Source: Nitrospirota bacterium
GTDB taxonomy: Bacteria; Nitrospirota; Thermodesulfovibrionia; Thermodesulfovibrionales; Dissulfurispiraceae
Reading direction: 5' to 3'
Length of the DNA: 64,000 bases
Assembly: GCA_004321915.1 (NCBI GenBank)
Contig: SCQE01000081.1
Coordinates: 1 to 64,000 of the forward strand
Positions 25,616-35,295 of this stretch are shown one piece after another. A model generated the notes under the pieces. The model made no database searches. It was given only the letters and a program-made list of their open reading frames with translations, and was not told the DNA's origin. How positions within the stretch are numbered: the stretch's first letter is position 1; each line of letters starts with the position of its first letter. A program made the position numbers and the translations under genes.

Positions 25616-27046
25616 CTATTGCTTGTCGCCGACAGTCTTCATAAGCCGGTCTATCTTGCCTTCAAGCGAGACCCTGTTCTTATTGGCTGTTGCGGCAACA
25701 AAAACCCTTGTGTTATTTTTTTCTTCCCTCACGAGCACCCATATCTTTGAGTGGCTCATGAAAAATGCGGCATAAAGACCTACAGCCATTATAAGACATC
25801 CCAAATAAACAACCCATACGCCGGGATCTTTTCTGACCTGCAAACCGGTGTATTGCGCGCCCCAAAGGTCCTTGAATTCGACCACGCCGTCGGCCACGGC
25901 CCATGTATTGGGGAACCTCTTCAGCAGCCATTGCGTATATTTAGGCTTGCCGTTTTCGGAAAACTCTATAAGCACGGCAGGATTGTGCATCTGCTCGGCA
26001 TAAGTATAAAGCTTGCCGGAGGGATCGACGCCTATTGCGGGACTGAAGTCGAGGACCTTGCCGACAACATTCGTCCCCGGAATAACGAATGTTCCGCCGA
26101 ACTTGATCCGTACATCCTCCCTCTTCCCGTCGCGAGACATTAAGCCGAGCCTGAATTCGGAATCTTTGTTCGGAGAAAAACCGTAACTCGACTGGTAAAA
26201 CGTTATGCCTTTATATTTGAGAGGCGTGTTGACCTCTATATCCGTAACTTCTTTTCCGTCGATCTTTACCGGCTTCCCGTTCTCGAAAATCAAAAGCTTG
26301 CTGCGGAAAGATTTGGGAGTGTCCGAATTCTCGTAGTACAAAACATCGAAATCCTCGCAGGCTATAGAAAAACCGAGAGGGATTTCCTTGCCGTTCCTGC
26401 CGAAGGCGACCGAGGATTCCGTGCCTTCAAGTAGATTAAGGGACGCGTTGAATCCGCCGAAGATGCCTATTATGGCCCCTGCAAATATAAGCAGGATGCT
26501 GAAATGAGTAACGTATACGCCGAGCCTGCTGTATCTGCCTTTTTCTGCACAAAGCTGGGTCCCCTCGGCCTCATTGCTTATGGCAGGGGTATAGCCCGCG
26601 CTTTTTATCGCCGACTCCAGAAGGGGGACGACCTTGTCGGCCTTGCCTTTTATGACCGTTTCCCGCTTTATCTGCATAGATGAGAACCCTGATGCGGCAA
26701 GCGGCCTGATCGGGGTTTTTACGAGCTTCAGAATTCCGGGCAGTCTATCGAGAGAACATATAATCAGGTTTGCCGCAAAGACAAAAAGAAAGGTAACAAA
26801 CCACCAAGAATGAAACATATTTGTAAATCCGAGCGCATCAAGGACCCTGAATGCGTCGGGGGCCGAACTCCCGAAAAACTTGGTCAGCAATTTTATGTTT
26901 TTTTCCGGCTCCGCATCCTGCTCTACGATCGTACCTACTATGGATGTAAGCGAAATCAGCGTGAACACAACTACGGCCAGCTTTATCGAAGAGAAGAAGC
27001 TCCAGACCTTATCTACCGATTTTTTTTCCTTTTCAATGCTTTCCAC
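25616..27046 (-). CDS. resB: Cytochrome c biogenesis protein ResB (Ccs1)
   Basis: This 476-residue partner of CcsA has three N-terminal membrane helices (about 18-40, 75-95, 175-200), a large periplasmic domain and a fourth helix near 420-440. It begins at a GTG, seven bases after AAGGAG. System II is typical of epsilon- and deltaproteobacteria, Nitrospirota, Aquificota, Gram-positives and cyanobacteria, which informs the placement of this genome. Confidence 0.92.
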   Translation of the reverse strand: MESIEKEKKSVDKVWSFFSSIKLAVVVFTLISLTSIVGTIVEQDAEPEKNIKLLTKFFGSSAPDAFRVLDALGFTNMFHSWWFVTFLFVFAANLIICSLDRLPGILKLVKTPIRPLAASGFSSMQIKRETVIKGKADKVVPLLESAIKSAGYTPAISNEAEGTQLCAEKGRYSRLGVYVTHFSILLIFAGAIIGIFGGFNASLNLLEGTESSVAFGRNGKEIPLGFSIACEDFDVLYYENSDTPKSFRSKLLIFENGKPVKIDGKEVTDIEVNTPLKYKGITFYQSSYGFSPNKDSEFRLGLMSRDGKREDVRIKFGGTFVIPGTNVVGKVLDFSPAIGVDPSGKLYTYAEQMHNPAVLIEFSENGKPKYTQWLLKRFPNTWAVADGVVEFKDLWGAQYTGLQVRKDPGVWVVYLGCLIMAVGLYAAFFMSHSKIWVLVREEKNNTRVFVAATANKNRVSLEGKIDRLMKTVGDKQ

Positions 27047-27175
27047 TTAATTGCTCCTTATGCGTGATTTGCTTTGCAGTTCCTGCAACCGATGAAGAAA
27101 ATATTATGGATGCGTTTTGCCGAATATTTTACCAGAAGCCGGATAAATCATTCAAACCAAGAAAAAAGCTCGAAT

Positions 27176-29011
27176 TCAGGCAGCAGGTCCGAAAGGGACA
27201 AAGGCCGTGAAGACGGACCCCTTGCCTTCTATGCTCTCTGCCTCCAGCCTGCCACCGAGCGCCTGTAACGTGTTTTTGACTGCAAAAACCGTAAAACATC
27301 CGGGCACATATACGGACGTATCGAGCTGCTCCAGAAGCTCTTTTGAAAACCCCCTGCCCGTATCCGAAACCGCAAACCTAAAATATTCCGCATTGTTCTC
27401 TGCGGCTAATCCTGCAGTCACCGTAACGGTGCCGACATCCGTGCTTAAAACAGCCGCAAAGGTGAGCGCCTTCATTATATAATAAACACTGTCCCTGTCC
27501 GTCAGCAAAACCCGGGGGACGCTACTGTCGCAATCCACCACCAGTCCGATCTCCTTTTGTCCGATCAGTCCGGCGGCCTGCTCCTCGATTATTTTCAGTC
27601 CATCGGCAGGATTGAATTCCGAAGATAACGACCCTGTCCTGCCGTTTTCGAGCCTTACGAGGGCCGTTAAGTCGTCCGCAGTTACCAGCAGCCTGTTTGC
27701 GTCAGCAACCGTATCATGCAATCCGGCGTAAACAGCGGGGCCTTCGGACATTAACGCCTCCATGTCCGAGATAATCCGGGCAATTGGTTCCCTAAGCTGC
27801 TTAGATACACACTCTTCGGATATTCTCGACGAAGGGATGGGTTCGACTGTCGGCTTCTCTTCTTCTCTGACCGGGACATCGAGTTCCTCACGCAAAAGCC
27901 TCTCCCTTTCAGAAAAATAACCGACAGCATCTTCAAAGGCGCTCTTTAGCGCGGCCAGTTCTCCCTTGTACTCCAAGTCCAGATCCAACTCCCGGCTGCC
28001 AGCGGATGCGGCATTGATATAAGCGGTAAGCTCGGCAACAGGCCTTGAAACAACGCTTGGAGCGATATAAGAGGCCTGAACAAGCAGCACGATTATTACC
28101 AGAAACGCACAAGCGCAGTAAAGCGCAAACAAAAAGTTCATAGGGGCCTTGGCCTCGGATTCCTGTACGGTCCCGATCAGCCTGAACTGCGCGTCTTCAA
28201 GGTTCGCGCAATAAAAAAAGGTGCCGGCCTTGTGTCTTACTGACTCGTCATTCCGGCCCGCAGGGACATTATATCTGAGCTTTGCAGAAGGGACGCCGTC
28301 CTTGCTTAAAACCACATTGCCCTCGCCGTCTATCAGTTCGACCTTGCCGGTCCTGTAGACCCCCTTTTCTATCTTCATGAGCGCGGCCAGCTCTTTTGAG
28401 TCTACAGCTGCGTATATCATACCTTCGACCGTATTATTGTCGCCGTAAAACACCGAAACGAATTCGGCGCTATCGCCTGCGCCGCCCTCGGATGTTATCC
28501 GGAAAACAGCCGGAGATTTTTTTATTTTCGCGCTTCCCTTGTAGAACTCCCTGTCGGACCAGTCGGCGCCCAAGATTTCGTGCTTGCTGCCCGCAAAGAC
28601 CCTGCCGTCTTTAGATATCACCGCAAGCATCCTGTATTTGCCCGAAGCGGTTTTATCGGCAAGCAGCGCAGACAGGCCGGCCGAAATATTTTGCCGCTCC
28701 TGCTCTGCCTTGCGCCGTTTAAGCGCAGACAGTTTGTCCAAAGAGGAATTCATTATTATCCCCGCCTCTTTGACCGACGCTGTTCCGGAAAGGCCATTAA
28801 TGTCGTTTTTGTAAAATTCGAACCAAGAATCGACCGCAAGCTTCTTTTCCGATGTAATATTTACAAGATAAAGCTTGTAGTAGTCCTTAAACGCCTGCGA
28901 ATAATCAAGCCAATAAAAAGCCGCCCCTCCGACAGCCAGAATCAAAACAACCAATAAAAAAGGCAGCGCGGTAAGACGTATGTGAAGCCTTTTGAAAAAT
29001 GCCGGTCTCAT
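27176..29011 (-). CDS. Degenerate histidine-kinase-like membrane sensor
   Basis: This 611-residue protein has transmembrane helices at about 13-34 and 293-312, a double-Cache-like outer domain and a HAMP-like segment. Regions at about 396-450 and 480-608 align in layout with HisKA and HATPase. The phospho-acceptor His is missing where SHE-x-R-x-P is expected (SKQLREP). The N-box Asn is also lost (YYIMKALTFAA). One ATPase motif, DTGRG at 550-554, remains and GLGL is replaced. It is therefore likely a non-phosphorylating sensor that acts through partners, perhaps the hybrid kinase encoded 57 bases upstream. Confidence 0.8.
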   Translation of the reverse strand: MRPAFFKRLHIRLTALPFLLVVLILAVGGAAFYWLDYSQAFKDYYKLYLVNITSEKKLAVDSWFEFYKNDINGLSGTASVKEAGIIMNSSLDKLSALKRRKAEQERQNISAGLSALLADKTASGKYRMLAVISKDGRVFAGSKHEILGADWSDREFYKGSAKIKKSPAVFRITSEGGAGDSAEFVSVFYGDNNTVEGMIYAAVDSKELAALMKIEKGVYRTGKVELIDGEGNVVLSKDGVPSAKLRYNVPAGRNDESVRHKAGTFFYCANLEDAQFRLIGTVQESEAKAPMNFLFALYCACAFLVIIVLLVQASYIAPSVVSRPVAELTAYINAASAGSRELDLDLEYKGELAALKSAFEDAVGYFSERERLLREELDVPVREEEKPTVEPIPSSRISEECVSKQLREPIARIISDMEALMSEGPAVYAGLHDTVADANRLLVTADDLTALVRLENGRTGSLSSEFNPADGLKIIEEQAAGLIGQKEIGLVVDCDSSVPRVLLTDRDSVYYIMKALTFAAVLSTDVGTVTVTAGLAAENNAEYFRFAVSDTGRGFSKELLEQLDTSVYVPGCFTVFAVKNTLQALGGRLEAESIEGKGSVFTAFVPFGPAA

Positions 29012-29068
29012 TATCAGTTCACCCTCATCATCATTAATATGGATTCCGTTTGTGCCCGGTTAGTATAT

Positions 29069-31198
29069 CTACTTTTGCCCTAAATTATCACTAAGCAGGC
29101 GGCACACAACAGCCAAAAGCTCTTCAGCAGTAACAGGCTTCCTCATGAAAGCGTCGACGTCTACGTCCAAGACGCTGTCCGAATACCCGGTTATTGCCAC
29201 TACCTTAAGCCGGGGCTCTATTTCGCGCATATTTTTTATGAGCGTGCAGCCGTCCATCTTAGGCATTACAAGGTCGCTTATAACAAGGTCTATCTTTTTG
29301 CTGTTCAGCTTGAAAAACCCCAGCGCCGCAAGGGGATTGTCATAAACAAACACATTGAACGAATGCTTGGACAAAACAGTCTTGACGCTTCCTAAAATAT
29401 TCACCTCGTCGTCAATTACAAGGACGGTCCCGGTCACCCCGGGATACGGTTGAGGGCCGCTGCCGTCCGCCGCGGTGACCGCCGAAATAGAGACCGGCAG
29501 GTAGACGTTAAAGGTAGTTCCCTTTCCTATTACGCTTTCCGCAGTTATATAACCGTGATGGTCCTTTACAAGTCCGTAAACTATGGCGAGACCGAGTCCG
29601 GTACCGTGCTCCTTTGTCGTATAAAAAGGTTTGAAGATATCTTTCAACTGTCCTTCGGTCATCCCTTTGCCGGTGTCCGACACCTTGATATGCACATAAC
29701 TTCCGGAAACCACTTCGGTCGGGATGGCAAGAGAACCGTACCTTAGTTCGACCAGATCGGTCGCAACAGATATTTCCCCGTCGTCGGATATCGCGTCTTT
29801 GGCATTGACCAGAAGGTTCATCATAATCTGTTCCATCTGGCTTTCATCGCTGTCAACAGGCGGGATGTTGTAGTTGAAGCTGTTCCTTACTTCGATCTGT
29901 CTGGGAATAAGCCTCGAAACCATTTCGAGCATGTCCTCGATGATGTTATTCACATAAACAGGAACAAACTTCTTGTTCTCCCTTTTTGCATAGGCAAGCA
30001 ATTGCGAAACGACATGCCTCCCCTTTTTTACGGCGCTTTCTATAACACGCATATGGTCGGCAACCTCGGAAGAAACATTGCACATGGATATAACATCCAC
30101 GTAACCTTGAACGACCGATAGTATATTGCCGAAATCGTGCGCAACCCCGCCGGCAAGTATGCCTATCGACTCCATTTTCTGCGAATGCACAAGCTGCACC
30201 ATCAGCCTTTTTTTCTCCGTTATGTCCCTGTAAAACAGCTGAATGAACACCGTTCTGCCGGACCGGATCGCCTTAGCGCTTACATCGAGGATGGTCTTGG
30301 TCCCGTCTTTGTTGGAATATTCGGTCTCAAAGACCACGCCCTCCTTTGCCAAGACCCTGTTAAGCCGCTCCTTCCAAAGCGGCCTGTATTCCGCGTCCTC
30401 GAGGTTTGCAGCGTTCAAAAGAAGCATTTCGCGCTTGTCCTTCCCGAACATCTCGCAGGCGCGTCTGTTGGCTGTGAGTATCCGGCCTTCGGAATTGGTG
30501 ATGATTATCCCGTCAATGGCGTTTTCAAAAAGCTCCTTGAGCATGATTTCCGCGTTTTGCAATTCCTTGACCTGATCATTGTAAAGAGAACTCAATGTCG
30601 ATGAATACTCCTCCACTTCGATCTTTTTCTTCTCCGATTCATACTGGGACTCTATCTGCTCCATAAGCCTGTTCCTGCTCAAATAACTCAAGTACAACAG
30701 CGCGGACAGGCAGGTTATAAGAAAAAAATTGTGCGTAATAAAATGCTCGGTATCGGTTATCTTTTCAAAAAACAAGATCGGCAGCAAATAGCCGAAATAT
30801 ATGATAAGCGCCGAAATCAGGTCGAACAGAAAATTCGAGGGCAAAAAGTTTATTACACAGATACCGACAAGGATAAATCCTACATAGTAGGATGATTTGT
30901 GGCCTCCGAAATCCAGAATCATGGCTTCCAGCGCCAAAGAAGAGACCATGACCGCGATGATGCCGAGTGCGTATTTGAAGCGCCTGCTCCTGACCGCAGC
31001 AGACCAGAAGGATATAAGGAAAAGGACCAGAGATGCAGCAACCCTGTATTTTAAAAACCGGTCGAAGTTCTGCGGTGTGACGAGATGGTCGAGGGCCCCG
31101 AAAACAAGAAAAAGCACGGCCCCAAAAGCGGTTATCCTGCCGAGCCAGACATCGAAAAGATTATCGAGCCGGTCTTTTATATATCGGTCTTTATCCAA
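29069..31198 (-). CDS. Hybrid sensor histidine kinase with PAS and receiver
   Basis: This 709-residue protein has about six N-terminal membrane helices (20-175), a coiled linker and a PAS domain at about 220-325. HisKA has H354 in GGVAHDFGNIL, HATPase has NLLVNAKDAI, DTGKGM and TGLGLAIVYG, and a C-terminal receiver from about 590 has Asp in VISDLVMPKMDG. Catalytic residues are intact. Start is a TTG at 31198, 24 bases after the HDOD gene stop, with no strong ribosome site, so translation may depend on coupling. The output partner could be the receiver-HDOD protein. Confidence 0.9.
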   Translation of the reverse strand: MDKDRYIKDRLDNLFDVWLGRITAFGAVLFLVFGALDHLVTPQNFDRFLKYRVAASLVLFLISFWSAAVRSRRFKYALGIIAVMVSSLALEAMILDFGGHKSSYYVGFILVGICVINFLPSNFLFDLISALIIYFGYLLPILFFEKITDTEHFITHNFFLITCLSALLYLSYLSRNRLMEQIESQYESEKKKIEVEEYSSTLSSLYNDQVKELQNAEIMLKELFENAIDGIIITNSEGRILTANRRACEMFGKDKREMLLLNAANLEDAEYRPLWKERLNRVLAKEGVVFETEYSNKDGTKTILDVSAKAIRSGRTVFIQLFYRDITEKKRLMVQLVHSQKMESIGILAGGVAHDFGNILSVVQGYVDVISMCNVSSEVADHMRVIESAVKKGRHVVSQLLAYAKRENKKFVPVYVNNIIEDMLEMVSRLIPRQIEVRNSFNYNIPPVDSDESQMEQIMMNLLVNAKDAISDDGEISVATDLVELRYGSLAIPTEVVSGSYVHIKVSDTGKGMTEGQLKDIFKPFYTTKEHGTGLGLAIVYGLVKDHHGYITAESVIGKGTTFNVYLPVSISAVTAADGSGPQPYPGVTGTVLVIDDEVNILGSVKTVLSKHSFNVFVYDNPLAALGFFKLNSKKIDLVISDLVMPKMDGCTLIKNMREIEPRLKVVAITGYSDSVLDVDVDAFMRKPVTAEELLAVVCRLLSDNLGQK

Positions 31199-31222
31199 AT
31201 TGTTGTTTAAGAGGCACGAATT

Positions 31223-32512
31223 CTAAACAAGGTTCCTCATTTTATCGACATAGTCTTTGACATCGACCGATATGGAGTCGAGCATTCCCGAATTCAATCC
31301 GGTCAAAAGGGGCGATGCCTTTTTAACGATATCTTCGCCATCGTCCTTAAAGCGGCTGAACCCGAGTTTTCTGACATACAGGTTGGCGATGTGCACAACC
31401 GCAAGCTCCACACCCGGAGTCGCTATTCCGGATATATCTTCGTGGTTGAGGGCTATAAACTGGTATATGGGGGGGAATCCCCATTTTACGAACAGCATCT
31501 CCCCGATTTTACAATGCAGCGAATCGACGATATTCAGGGTCTCCTCGACATCGAGTCCCTTCATGTCCTTCGTGACCACCGACACCGCCTGAAGCACAAG
31601 CAGTTTGCCTATGTCGTGAAGCAGGCCGTAAGCAAAATAACCGTTGGGATCGCTGAGCCCCAGCTTTGTAGCGATAGCCTTGGCCGCGGCCCCGCAGGCT
31701 ATGGAATGGACGAACAGCTCGTCAATACTGCCCTCATATCTGGCGTCCTTCATGGCAAAGAGGCTGCGGTTTGAAACCATGTGTATAAGTTCACGGGTTT
31801 CCTGTAGCCCGAGTCTGCTTATCGCCTCCTGAACAATATCACACTTGGAAAAGCCGCTGTAAAAAATCGAATTCGCCACCGCTATGATTTTTGAAGATAT
31901 GCCTGCGTCCATTTCCACGACATGGGCCAGTTCTTCTATATTTGTGTCCTCTCTGCCGAGAAGCTCCTCTATCTTGAAGACCACCTGAGGCATCGCCGGC
32001 AGCGCTATATCGCCTCCTCTGATTATGCCCATAACTCTGGACGAAAGGGTTTCGGCATCAAGCACGCCTTCCTTCGCAGGGGCGGCGGCGGCATCGAGAG
32101 GGGCCCTTCCCCCCGACTTTTGCGTCAAAAGTTTTTCGATCTTCTGAAAAAGGCTGTTCTTGTCAAACGGCTTTATTACATAGTCGGTAACACCCGTCTT
32201 TACGGCATATACAACGCTCTCGCTGTCTTTTCTTACCGTAAGCATTAAAAACGGGATATGCTTCCCCTTCTCGGTGGAACGAATGCGGCTCAAAAGCTTC
32301 TCGCCCGAAATGCGCGGCATGTTCCAGTCCGAAAGTATGATATCGTAGGCAAAGTCTTTACTTTCGAGCGTTTCCCAAGCCTCCATACCGTCGGTAGCGG
32401 TATCGATAACAAAATCAGGGTACCGCGCTTTGACCACAAGCGAAAGCGCGGTGCGAATATTTTCCTCGTCCTCTACTATCAACATTCTCGAATACTTAGA
32501 GTTCATGTCCAT
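31223..32512 (-). CDS. Receiver-HDOD signalling protein
   Basis: This 429-residue protein has an N-terminal receiver (acidic DEE, phospho-acceptor in LSDWNMP, Lys in IKPFDK) and an HDOD domain at about 155-350 (LPAMPQVVFKIEELL, HVVEMDAGISSKII). HDOD domains are catalytically inactive HD relatives used as signalling scaffolds. I start it at the ATG at 32512, after CGAGGT; an upstream in-frame ATG lacks a ribosome site. A TATAAT box on the minus strand at 32566-32571 may serve as its -10 element. It heads the leftward run that ends in tsaD. Confidence 0.88.
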   Translation of the reverse strand: MDMNSKYSRMLIVEDEENIRTALSLVVKARYPDFVIDTATDGMEAWETLESKDFAYDIILSDWNMPRISGEKLLSRIRSTEKGKHIPFLMLTVRKDSESVVYAVKTGVTDYVIKPFDKNSLFQKIEKLLTQKSGGRAPLDAAAAPAKEGVLDAETLSSRVMGIIRGGDIALPAMPQVVFKIEELLGREDTNIEELAHVVEMDAGISSKIIAVANSIFYSGFSKCDIVQEAISRLGLQETRELIHMVSNRSLFAMKDARYEGSIDELFVHSIACGAAAKAIATKLGLSDPNGYFAYGLLHDIGKLLVLQAVSVVTKDMKGLDVEETLNIVDSLHCKIGEMLFVKWGFPPIYQFIALNHEDISGIATPGVELAVVHIANLYVRKLGFSRFKDDGEDIVKKASPLLTGLNSGMLDSISVDVKDYVDKMRNLV

Positions 32513-32642
32513 TTTGACCTCGCGGAAAACTATTATGCATCGGCGCATCAAAAAACATACGGGAAATTATATCAAATCCGCCACAGTTTCATCCCGAATG
32601 TCTTGGAAAAGCAACTGCGCCGCTCCTGTGATATATTAAAAC

Positions 32643-34469
32643 ATGGATCCCGATATTTCGAAACTGCCTAAGCGTCCCGGCGTTTATATCTTCAAGGGCG
32701 GCAAAGAAGATGTGATCTATGTCGGAAAGGCGAAAAACCTGAAGAACAGGCTTGCGAGCTACTTCCAAAAATCGTCCGGACTCGACGCGCGCAAACAAAA
32801 AATGGTAAAGCTGATACGCGGGTTCTCTTATATCGTGACCGGCAACGAGCTTGAAGCCTTAATCCTAGAGGCAAACCTGATCAAGCAGCACAAACCCCGG
32901 TTCAATATAATACTCAGGGATGACAAAAATTACCCCTGCCTCAGGCTTACGGTAAAAGAACAGTGGCCGAAACTGGAGGTGGTGCGCAAGGTCAAAAACG
33001 ACGGGAACATCTATTTCGGGCCTTATGTTCCTGCGCAGGCAATGTGGGAAGCGCTTGCAGTAATCCGCAAACATTTCAGGATAAGGACCTGTAAATACCC
33101 GCTGGACAGGCCGATGAGGCCCTGCATACAGTACCAGATGAAGCGGTGTCCCGCTCCGTGCGCCGGTTTTGTAGGCAGGGAAGAGTATATGAAGACGGTG
33201 GAAGATGTGCGGCTTTTTCTGCTCGGCGAAAAAACCGCGCTTATGGACAGGCTGCAAAAACAGATGCTCAAACTTTCGGACGAGATGAGGTTCGAAGAAG
33301 CCGCAATTGAACGGGACAGACTGACAATGCTCCAGAGGGCATTTGAGTCTCAAAAGGTCATAGCCCCCGAACTCGGCGACATCGACGTAATCGGATATTA
33401 CTTCGGCGATGCCGGCGCCGACGACATTTCAACAATGCCGCCGGTCGCCTTCCATGTCCTTTTTATCAGAAACGGTATAATGATCGGCGCAAAAGACTTT
33501 ATGATCGAAAACCCGCTTGCAGACAACGAAGAATCGATACTGTACGGATTTATAGAGGCCTTCTACTCAAAGGATATGACACCGCCTCCTCTAATCCTTG
33601 CAAACAAAACACCTCATGGCATTAAAACGCTTCAGGAATGGCTCGGCTCAAAACGCGACGCTAAAGTCCGTATCTCAACACCTGCACGCGGGAAAAAACG
33701 CGGACTGCTTATCATGGCAAACGAAAACGCAAAACTGCATATGGGCTCCCCTAAACACACGGAAAAACAAAATATCATGACCGAAGTGGCATCAAAACTG
33801 AATTTGGCAGCCCCCCCAAAAACAATAGGGGCATTCGATATTTCTACAATTCAGGGCAGCGATTCCGTCGGGGCTTATGTTTTCTGGGAGGACGGAGATT
33901 TTGACAAAAACCGTTACCGCCATGTCCGCATTAAAAATGTCGAGGGCATGGATGACTATGCCATGATGAGAGAGGCGGTCGAAAGAGTGCTGAATTCTTC
34001 GGTCCGCGATAACGCAGAGACCGGAATTCCCGCTCTTGTCCTGATAGACGGGGGCGCAGGACAGCTCGCTGCCGCAAGAGACATTATCGAAGGGTCCGGC
34101 ATAAATGTCGAACTGGCGGGCATAGCAAAAAAACCGGACAGGGCCTTTCTGCTCAGCGGAGAAATAATAGACATAGACGACAAAAGCGCTTCGTCGCTGC
34201 TTTTGCGAAGGATCAGGGACGAGGTCCACAGGTTTGCCGTAAGCTTTCACAGAAGGATCAGGGACAAACGCGCCCTCGAATCTCCGCTTGAAAAAATACA
34301 AGGCATAGGGAAAAAAAGAAGACTTGCACTGCTGAGACATTTCGGCAGCTTAGACGGGATACGGAACGCATCGGTCGACGAAATTGCAGGAATAAAAGGT
34401 TTTAACATAAAGCTTGCCGGAAAAATAAAAGAAGCCGCCTTCGATGAAAAAACTTCAGGCAGGACCTGA
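32643..34469 (+). CDS. uvrC: UvrABC system protein C
   Basis: This 608-residue excision nuclease makes both cuts in nucleotide excision repair. It has the GIY-YIG domain (GVYIFKGGKEDVIYVGKAKN), a Cys cluster near 150-165, the UVR coiled motif that binds UvrB (MRFEEAAIERDRL), the RNase-H-like domain (GAFDISTIQGSDSV) and C-terminal helix-hairpin-helix motifs. Length and order are normal. The last codons contain CTTCAGG-N5-CCTGAAG, which may act as a weak terminator before the convergent tRNA genes. Confidence 0.96.
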   Translation: MDPDISKLPKRPGVYIFKGGKEDVIYVGKAKNLKNRLASYFQKSSGLDARKQKMVKLIRGFSYIVTGNELEALILEANLIKQHKPRFNIILRDDKNYPCLRLTVKEQWPKLEVVRKVKNDGNIYFGPYVPAQAMWEALAVIRKHFRIRTCKYPLDRPMRPCIQYQMKRCPAPCAGFVGREEYMKTVEDVRLFLLGEKTALMDRLQKQMLKLSDEMRFEEAAIERDRLTMLQRAFESQKVIAPELGDIDVIGYYFGDAGADDISTMPPVAFHVLFIRNGIMIGAKDFMIENPLADNEESILYGFIEAFYSKDMTPPPLILANKTPHGIKTLQEWLGSKRDAKVRISTPARGKKRGLLIMANENAKLHMGSPKHTEKQNIMTEVASKLNLAAPPKTIGAFDISTIQGSDSVGAYVFWEDGDFDKNRYRHVRIKNVEGMDDYAMMREAVERVLNSSVRDNAETGIPALVLIDGGAGQLAAARDIIEGSGINVELAGIAKKPDRAFLLSGEIIDIDDKSASSLLLRRIRDEVHRFAVSFHRRIRDKRALESPLEKIQGIGKKRRLALLRHFGSLDGIRNASVDEIAGIKGFNIKLAGKIKEAAFDEKTSGRT

Positions 34470-34493
34470 AGCCTGTTTCGATAAACTAAAGTA

Positions 34494-34570
<77 letters not shown>

Positions 34571-34594
34571 AATCGGGGCACCGCACAGAGAAAA

Positions 34595-34670
34595 TGGTAG
34601 GCGGAACAGGGATCGAACCTGCGACATCTGCCTTGTAAGGGCAGCGCTCTCCCAGCTGAGCTATCCGCCC
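34595..34670 (-). tRNA. tRNA-Val (TAC)
   Basis: The minus strand gives a 76-base cloverleaf with acceptor GGGCGGA pairing to TCCGCCT (one G-U at the first pair). The anticodon loop is CTTACAA with TAC, and CCA is encoded. A promoter with a perfect -35 box lies just upstream. Confidence 0.96.
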
Positions 34671-34682
34671 GAGAGAATTAAT

Positions 34683-34712
34683 ATTTAACTACACAATAAA
34701 TGTTTTTGTCAA
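34683..34712 (-). promoter_or_regulatory. Promoter of the tRNA-Val/tRNA-Asp unit
   Basis: On the minus strand TTGACA (34707-34712) is followed after 18 bases by TTAAAT (34683-34688). Transcription would start about six bases before the mature tRNA-Val end. Confidence 0.6.
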
Positions 34713-34786
34713 TTGGCCCTTGCTTTTTGATTTTGAAGCGAAATGACGGCTTTTCTAACTTTCACGGCAAGCGCCGTATTTTATGC

Positions 34787-34815
34787 TTGAAAAAAAAAAT
34801 AGTTGGGTGTATGCT
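34787..34815 (+). promoter_or_regulatory. Promoter of the lipoprotein gene
   Basis: TTGAAA (34787-34792), a 17-base A-rich spacer and TATGCT (34810-34815) precede the gene, giving a leader of about 37 bases with AAAGGAGGTG. The strong ribosome site suggests abundant product. Confidence 0.5.
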
Positions 34816-34858
34816 GTTAAATAAATTAATAAAAACCGGAAAGGAGGTGTTAACGTAT

Positions 34859-35239
34859 ATGAAGAAAGTTTTATTGCTTATGGTAGCAGTTATGTTTCTC
34901 TTATCCGCAGGTTGTGCAACAAAAGAATACGTAAAGCAGCAGATAGACCCGCTTGTTGACAGAATCGGCAAGCTGGAAGCAAGAGTTGCCGCTATCGAGT
35001 CCAAGGTAAGCTCCATAGAGGGCAGGATGGCCGACCTCGATCAGGCAAAGAAAGACGCAAGAGACGCAAAGGCCTTAGCTGCCGATGCCATGTCTATGGC
35101 AAAAGATTCTGCCGCAAAAGCAGATGCGGCTGCAAGAAGAGCTGAAGCTGCTGCTGACAGAGCCGAAGCTGCCCTGTCAAAGGCTGAAATGTCTTCAAAG
35201 AAGGCACAGAAGGCTTTTGAACTCCATCAAAAGAAATAG
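34859..35239 (+). CDS. Alanine-rich coiled-coil lipoprotein, Lpp/OprI-like
   Basis: This 126-residue protein starts at the ATG at 34859, after AAGGAGGTG. The lipobox LSAGC places the lipidated Cys at 19. The mature part begins with a heptad coiled coil (LVDRIGKLEARVAAIESKV). A long alanine-rich helix follows, and the chain ends in two lysines (ELHQKK). Braun lipoprotein likewise ends in a Lys that L,D-transpeptidases join to peptidoglycan. The mature chain of 108 residues is almost twice as long as E. coli Lpp (58). The facing gene encodes a LysM L,D-transpeptidase, so a covalent outer-membrane tether is a reasonable inference. Confidence 0.85.
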   Translation: MKKVLLLMVAVMFLLSAGCATKEYVKQQIDPLVDRIGKLEARVAAIESKVSSIEGRMADLDQAKKDARDAKALAADAMSMAKDSAAKADAAARRAEAAADRAEAALSKAEMSSKKAQKAFELHQKK

Positions 35240-35257
35240 TTTGTTTTATAAAATCCC

Positions 35258-35295
35258 AAAAGGCCTAGGATTGCGAATCCTAGGCCTTTTTTTTT
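35258..35295. terminator. Strong shared bidirectional terminator
   Basis: AAAAGGCCTAGGATT and AATCCTAGGCCTTTT form a perfect 15-pair stem around a GCG loop, with a T run on the plus side and an A run on the other. It ends the lipoprotein transcript and overlaps the stop of the convergent transpeptidase gene, so it can serve both. Confidence 0.92.
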
